Positions 6,061 to 9,350 of a DNA stretch of 9,350 nt are shown piece by piece. The number at the start of each line of letters is the position of its first letter. The stretch's first letter is position 1. The stretch is taken from NCBI GenBank assembly GCA_041581135.1, contig JBFGCM010000112.1, positions 1 through 9,350 of the forward strand, read 5' to 3'. Made by a program: the position numbers and the translations under genes. Under the pieces are notes generated by a model. It had not been told where the DNA came from, made no database searches, and saw only the letters and a program-made list of their open reading frames with translations. The stretch comes from JBFGCM01 sp041581135. GTDB lineage: Bacteria; Actinomycetota; Acidimicrobiia; Spongiisociales; UBA5794.

Positions 6061-6528
6061 ATGACACGCAGGCTTCTGACCATCGCCATCGTCACAGTGC
6101 TGTCGGTGGCCACCGCTGCCCCCGTGATGGCCCAAGAAGAGAAGGCCACAGGTCTGGAGCGCGCGCGTGAAGCTTCCATGAAAGCGCTCGACCACGCCAA
6201 CGCCCGCGCCATCGAGGCGCGCGGTGGCAAGCTGCCTCCGGGCCTGGCGAAGGCCGACAAGGCGAACAAGGGCAACAAGGCCGACAAGCTCACTGGCCGG
6301 GAGCGCGCTGCTGCCTCCATCGCCGCCGCCTTGGAGCGCGGCAACGGCAATGGCAACGGTTTCGGCCGGGGCCACTCGGCCGAGGTGCTCGGCCTGTTGC
6401 TGGCCGGCGAATCTCCGGCGGCGCTGGAAAGCGGAGAGAACCACGGAGCCCGGGTCAGCGCCATGGTCAAGGCCTACAACGAACTGAAGAAGGCCGAGAA
6501 GCAGCAAGACTCCGACCCGGAGAACTGA
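6061..6528 (+). CDS. Small secreted charged low-complexity protein
   Basis: This 155-residue protein has a classical Sec signal peptide: MTRR, a hydrophobic core to about residue 20, and a likely cleavage after PVMA (residue 24). The mature part is Ala/Lys/Glu-rich and probably helical. It contains a Lys/Asn/Asp run (KADKANKGNKADK at 64-76) and a Gly/Asn run (GNGNGNGFGRG at 94-104) between two helix-like stretches that share a RERA/ERAREA motif, hinting at an old internal duplication. There are no Cys residues and no recognised domain. It follows the lipoprotein by 43 bp and could share its transcript, but an inverted repeat and its own ribosome binding site lie between. The start is supported by GAGGTG. 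Function unknown; a surface or extracellular role is inferred only from the signal peptide. Confidence 0.8.
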   Translation: MTRRLLTIAIVTVLSVATAAPVMAQEEKATGLERAREASMKALDHANARAIEARGGKLPPGLAKADKANKGNKADKLTGRERAAASIAAALERGNGNGNGFGRGHSAEVLGLLLAGESPAALESGENHGARVSAMVKAYNELKKAEKQQDSDPEN

Positions 6529-6580
6529 CCCCCACGCAGCTTGGTCGGGGCCAGACGCATCGTGCGGGTCCGGCGCCCGC

Positions 6581-6586
6581 CATAAT
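6581..6586 (+). promoter_or_regulatory. -10 box of a leaderless promoter for the LLM monooxygenase gene
   Basis: CATAAT matches TATAAT at five of six positions and is followed by 7 nt and then ATG 6594, so the message would begin at the start codon. No ribosome binding site precedes the gene. A GCGGG/CCCGC inverted repeat (6564-6580) abuts it upstream. Confidence 0.6.
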
Positions 6587-6593
6587 CCAGTCG

Positions 6594-7619
6594 ATGGAAC
6601 TGGGTATCACCACGTTTGCCGAGACCATTCCCGAGTCCCCGGACGGGCCTGCGATCTCGCACGGCGCACGGCTCCACCAGGTGTTGGACGAGGTCGCACT
6701 GGCCGACGAGATCGGTCTCGAGGTATACGGCATCGGTGAGCACCACCGTCCCGACTTCGCGGTGTCGGCGCCGGCCGTGGTGCTGGCGGCGGCGGCGGCA
6801 CGCACCACGCAGATTCGGCTCTCCCCTGCAGTGTCGATCCTCTCCACCGACGATCCGGTGCGCGTGTTCCAGCAGTTCGCCACTCTCGACTTGATCTCGA
6901 AGGGACGAGCCGAATTGCTGGTGGGAAGGGGATCGTTCATCGAGTCGTTTCCGCTGTTCGGCTACGACCTCCATGACTATGACGAGCTGTTCGCAGAGAA
7001 GCTCGACTTGCTGCTCCAGATTCGGGACAACGTTCGAGTCACCTGGTCAGGCAAGTTCCGGCCGCCGCTCGACGACCAGGCGGTGTATCCCCGACCCCAC
7101 CAAGACCCGCTGCCGATCTGGGTCGGTGTCGGGGGGAACCCGCAGTCGATGATCCGGGCCGGTACCTACGGGCTGCCCGTGGCGCTGGCGATCATCGGTG
7201 GCAACCCGGCCCGGTTCTCGGTGCTCGCCGACCTCCACACCAGAGCACTCGCCGAGGCGGGCCACGACCCCTCGCAGGTCCCGCTGGCCGTGCACGCCCA
7301 CGGCTACGTCGCCGACGACGCCGAGCGCGCAGCCGACGAGTTCTATCCCTCCTATGCGGCAGCCATGAGCCGCATCGGTGCCGAGAGAGGGTGGCCGCCC
7401 ATGTCCCGAGCCCAGTACGACGGAATGATTCGCCCGGGGGGTTCGCTCGTGCTCGGCAACCCCGAACAGGTCGCCGAGAAGATCCTGCGCTGGCGCGACA
7501 TCCTCGGCATCGACCGGTTCATGCTCCACACCAGCGTCGGCACCATGCGGCACGAGGAGGTGCTCCGCTCCATCGAGCTGCTCGGAACCGAGGTGCGGAA
7601 GCTGGTCGACGCCGGCTGA
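6594..7619 (+). CDS. LLM-class flavin-dependent monooxygenase, Atu2307/SP_0267 type
   Basis: This 341-residue cytosolic protein belongs to the luciferase-like monooxygenase superfamily, TIM-barrel enzymes that use reduced FMN or F420 to oxidise small molecules. GEHHRPDFAVSAP (48-60), IRLSPAVSILSTDDPVRVFQQ (74-94) and GRGSFIESFPLFGYDL (111-126) match the Atu2307/SP_0267 subgroup over its whole length. So do YPRPHQDPLPIWVGVGG (165-181) and the ending IELLGTEV. No insertion or truncation is seen. The cofactor and substrate of this subgroup are not established to my knowledge. The gene appears to be a single transcription unit with its own CATAAT leaderless promoter; 65 bp separate it from the gene upstream and 100 bp from the one downstream. 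The family call is very secure. Confidence 0.95.
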   Translation: MELGITTFAETIPESPDGPAISHGARLHQVLDEVALADEIGLEVYGIGEHHRPDFAVSAPAVVLAAAAARTTQIRLSPAVSILSTDDPVRVFQQFATLDLISKGRAELLVGRGSFIESFPLFGYDLHDYDELFAEKLDLLLQIRDNVRVTWSGKFRPPLDDQAVYPRPHQDPLPIWVGVGGNPQSMIRAGTYGLPVALAIIGGNPARFSVLADLHTRALAEAGHDPSQVPLAVHAHGYVADDAERAADEFYPSYAAAMSRIGAERGWPPMSRAQYDGMIRPGGSLVLGNPEQVAEKILRWRDILGIDRFMLHTSVGTMRHEEVLRSIELLGTEVRKLVDAG

Positions 7620-7656
7620 GCAAGGCCACCCATGGTGGTTGAGCGGCCACTCAGTG

Positions 7657-7685
7657 TTGACAGCGGGATCGGTGGCCCACAAGAT
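7657..7685 (+). promoter_or_regulatory. Sigma-70-like promoter for the large secreted protein gene
   Basis: TTGACA (7657-7662), a perfect -35 hexamer, is separated by 17 bp from CAAGAT (7680-7685), which keeps the -10 A2, A5 and T6 positions. Transcription would start near 7692, giving a UTR of about 28 nt that carries AGGGGAG before ATG 7720. Confidence 0.55.
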
Positions 7686-7719
7686 GGGTTGCGTTCACAC
7701 GGGACACACAGGGGAGACC

Positions 7720-9350
7720 ATGGCCAGGTCACGACGCTTCAGCTCGCTGCTCGCATTCACCGTCGTATTCAGCATGATGTCACTGATACCCGCCGGCGCC
7801 TCCGATCGCGTGCCCCTGTCGTTGAACGGGTTCTTCGACATCGCAGTGGATGACACCCAGGGCCGGCTGTTCTTCTCCCAGGGTGGCGGAAGCTCGACGG
7901 TGGTCGTCACGGACGTCGCCGGCACCCTCGTCACCGAGATCGACGGGCTGCACGACGCCATGGGCATGACGCTGTCGGAGGACGGCACCGGCCTCTGGGC
8001 CGCGCTGCCGACGAGCAACGCGGTGGCTCGCATCGACACCGCGACGCTCATGGAGACGGATCGCTTCGCCCTGCCGGACGGCGTCTGCCCGGGGTCGGTC
8101 GCCGAGACCGAAGGCGTGCTGGCGGTCGGCCACTCGTGTAACACCTACGGCGGATCCGGGGCCTACGGGAGTGTCGGTGTGCTCGATCCGGCCACCGGCG
8201 CGTGGAACGACCTCGGTAGCGGGCCGTTCTACCAACCTTTCGTGGCGTCTTCCCCCGGGGCGCCCGGCCTCGTCGTCGCCGGCGACCTCGGCCTCAGCCC
8301 CACGACGCTCTACTCGATTGGGATCGTCGACGGCGTTCCCGATACCGTGACCAGCCGATGGGACACCGGCGGCAACCTGCGCGATCTGGCGATGAGACCC
8401 GATGGCGGCACCGTGGTCCAGGCATCGGGCGCGCCGTACCAGCACAACAGCTACACCGTGCCGTTCCTGGATGATGCCACCTCGTACACGTCCACCAGCT
8501 ACCCGAATGCCGTGGCATGGTCGGCCGACGGCAGCATCGTCGTGACCGGTACCGATTCGGGATATGACATCGACGTCCGCGTGCACGCTGCCGGCTCACC
8601 GGCAGCGTTCGCCGAGTACGAGCTGGCACCCCACACGCTGCGGCCTCGCGGGGTTGCAGCAACGGCGGATGGAGCGATCGTGTTCGCCGTCACCGGCGAT
8701 GTGCACGGCGAGGACTTGGGGCTCCACATCCTCCCGGGAATCGCCTCGGTCGCCAGCACCGTCGAAGTGGTCGGCACCGCCACCGCCACCGTCGGCGAGC
8801 CTACGACGCTCACCGGTCGCCTCTCCTTCGCGGACGGGACCGTTGCCGCCGGACGGCCCATCGAGGTGACCCGGTCGTATGCCGATGTCGTGGAGTCACT
8901 CGGGTCTGTGATCACCGACTCGACTGGCGCCTTCTCCATCGTGGACGTCCCGACGGTCGCCACCACCATCGACTACACGTTCACGTTTGCCGGTGCGCCG
9001 CCGTACGAGCCATCGTCGGGTATCACGATGCTGAGCGTCGGCAAGCGGCAGACAGAATTGACCATCTCCGCCGAGTCCACCGGCGGCAAGGGGAAGAACC
9101 GCAACGACCGCATCGTCACCGCCACGCTCGGCGAGACGTACACGAACCGAACGGTGACGATCACCGCCACCCCGGAGGGCGGGGCGACAGAAGTCATCGC
9201 ACACGGCACGGTCGACGCCGACGGAGAGCTGAGCGTCACCCACACGCTGGCGGCTACGACCACATTCGTCGCCAACTTCGACGGCGACGCCTGGTACGAG
9301 ACGGCGACCGCCGAGATCACGGTCGAAAAGACGAAGGGCGGGGGCAAGCC
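7720..9350 (+). CDS. Secreted beta-propeller-like protein with Ig-like domains, C-terminus outside window
   Basis: The frame is open from ATG 7720 to the window end (543 codons, no stop). AGGGGAG lies 3 nt before the start. The signal peptide MARSRRFSS plus a hydrophobic core ends in PAGA, with likely cleavage after residue 27. Residues about 30-340 show repeated strand patterns such as FFDIAVDDTQGRLFFS, MGMTLSEDGTGLWAA, RDLAMRPDGGTVVQA, NAVAWSADGSIVVTG and GVAATADGAIVFAV. These are typical of YncE/WD-like beta-propeller blades. Residues about 346-440 and 443-535 look like bacterial Ig-like domains (TATVGEPTTLTGRLSF; ATLGETYTNRTVTITATP). Cys123 and Cys140 may form a disulfide. More Ig domains or a cell-wall or membrane anchor may follow outside the window. 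A surface adhesion or scaffolding role is inferred from architecture only. Domain boundaries were judged by eye. Confidence 0.85.
   Translation, partial: MARSRRFSSLLAFTVVFSMMSLIPAGASDRVPLSLNGFFDIAVDDTQGRLFFSQGGGSSTVVVTDVAGTLVTEIDGLHDAMGMTLSEDGTGLWAALPTSNAVARIDTATLMETDRFALPDGVCPGSVAETEGVLAVGHSCNTYGGSGAYGSVGVLDPATGAWNDLGSGPFYQPFVASSPGAPGLVVAGDLGLSPTTLYSIGIVDGVPDTVTSRWDTGGNLRDLAMRPDGGTVVQASGAPYQHNSYTVPFLDDATSYTSTSYPNAVAWSADGSIVVTGTDSGYDIDVRVHAAGSPAAFAEYELAPHTLRPRGVAATADGAIVFAVTGDVHGEDLGLHILPGIASVASTVEVVGTATATVGEPTTLTGRLSFADGTVAAGRPIEVTRSYADVVESLGSVITDSTGAFSIVDVPTVATTIDYTFTFAGAPPYEPSSGITMLSVGKRQTELTISAESTGGKGKNRNDRIVTATLGETYTNRTVTITATPEGGATEVIAHGTVDADGELSVTHTLAATTTFVANFDGDAWYETATAEITVEKTKGGGK

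Noticed and set aside
7626..7638. CCACC-CAT-GGTGG hairpin after the LLM gene as a terminator
   Set aside because: The loop is only 3 nt, the stem is 5 bp, and just two T bases follow, so termination is not supported.

Overview
The window is GC-rich and densely coding. Five of nine genes have a TAnnnT-like -10 box ending 6-7 nt before the start codon, the layout of leaderless transcripts. With a DUF732-like lipoprotein and an LLM-class flavin monooxygenase, this points to an Actinomycetota chromosome. An Acidimicrobiia-like lineage is a guess; no rRNA or other taxonomic marker is present.

Left end (1-2734), the most interesting part. A partial minus-strand gene encodes a protein with an N-terminal domain like the NHLP-clan (nitrile-hydratase-leader-like, Os1348-type) leaders of RiPP precursors. 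At least 14 in-frame tandem 27-bp units follow, coding for two kinds of nonapeptide, and the gene runs off the window edge. Divergent from it, about 100 bp away, is a 668-residue protein with two cyclic-nucleotide-binding-like domains, a PqqD-like RiPP recognition element, and a membrane-embedded M50 (site-2) zinc protease core with HEAAH and NPLLEFDG motifs. A perfect 13-nt palindrome lies between the two promoters. I infer a leader-bearing repeat substrate and its dedicated recognition/processing protease.

Middle (2766-5344). A four-CBS-domain protein and a YigI-type hotdog acyl-CoA thioesterase lie on the minus strand. Divergent from the thioesterase is an unrecognised 364-residue protein with a C-terminal HESIH...EVEAY zincin signature.

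Right part (5345-9350), all plus strand. After a 199-bp mostly non-coding gap come a small DUF732-like lipoprotein, a small secreted low-complexity protein, an Atu2307/SP_0267-type LLM flavin monooxygenase, and a large secreted protein with a beta-propeller-like region followed by Ig-like domains, cut by the window end. These look like separately transcribed housekeeping and envelope genes with no evident joint pathway.

No tRNA, rRNA, insertion sequence, CRISPR array or convincing intrinsic terminator was seen.
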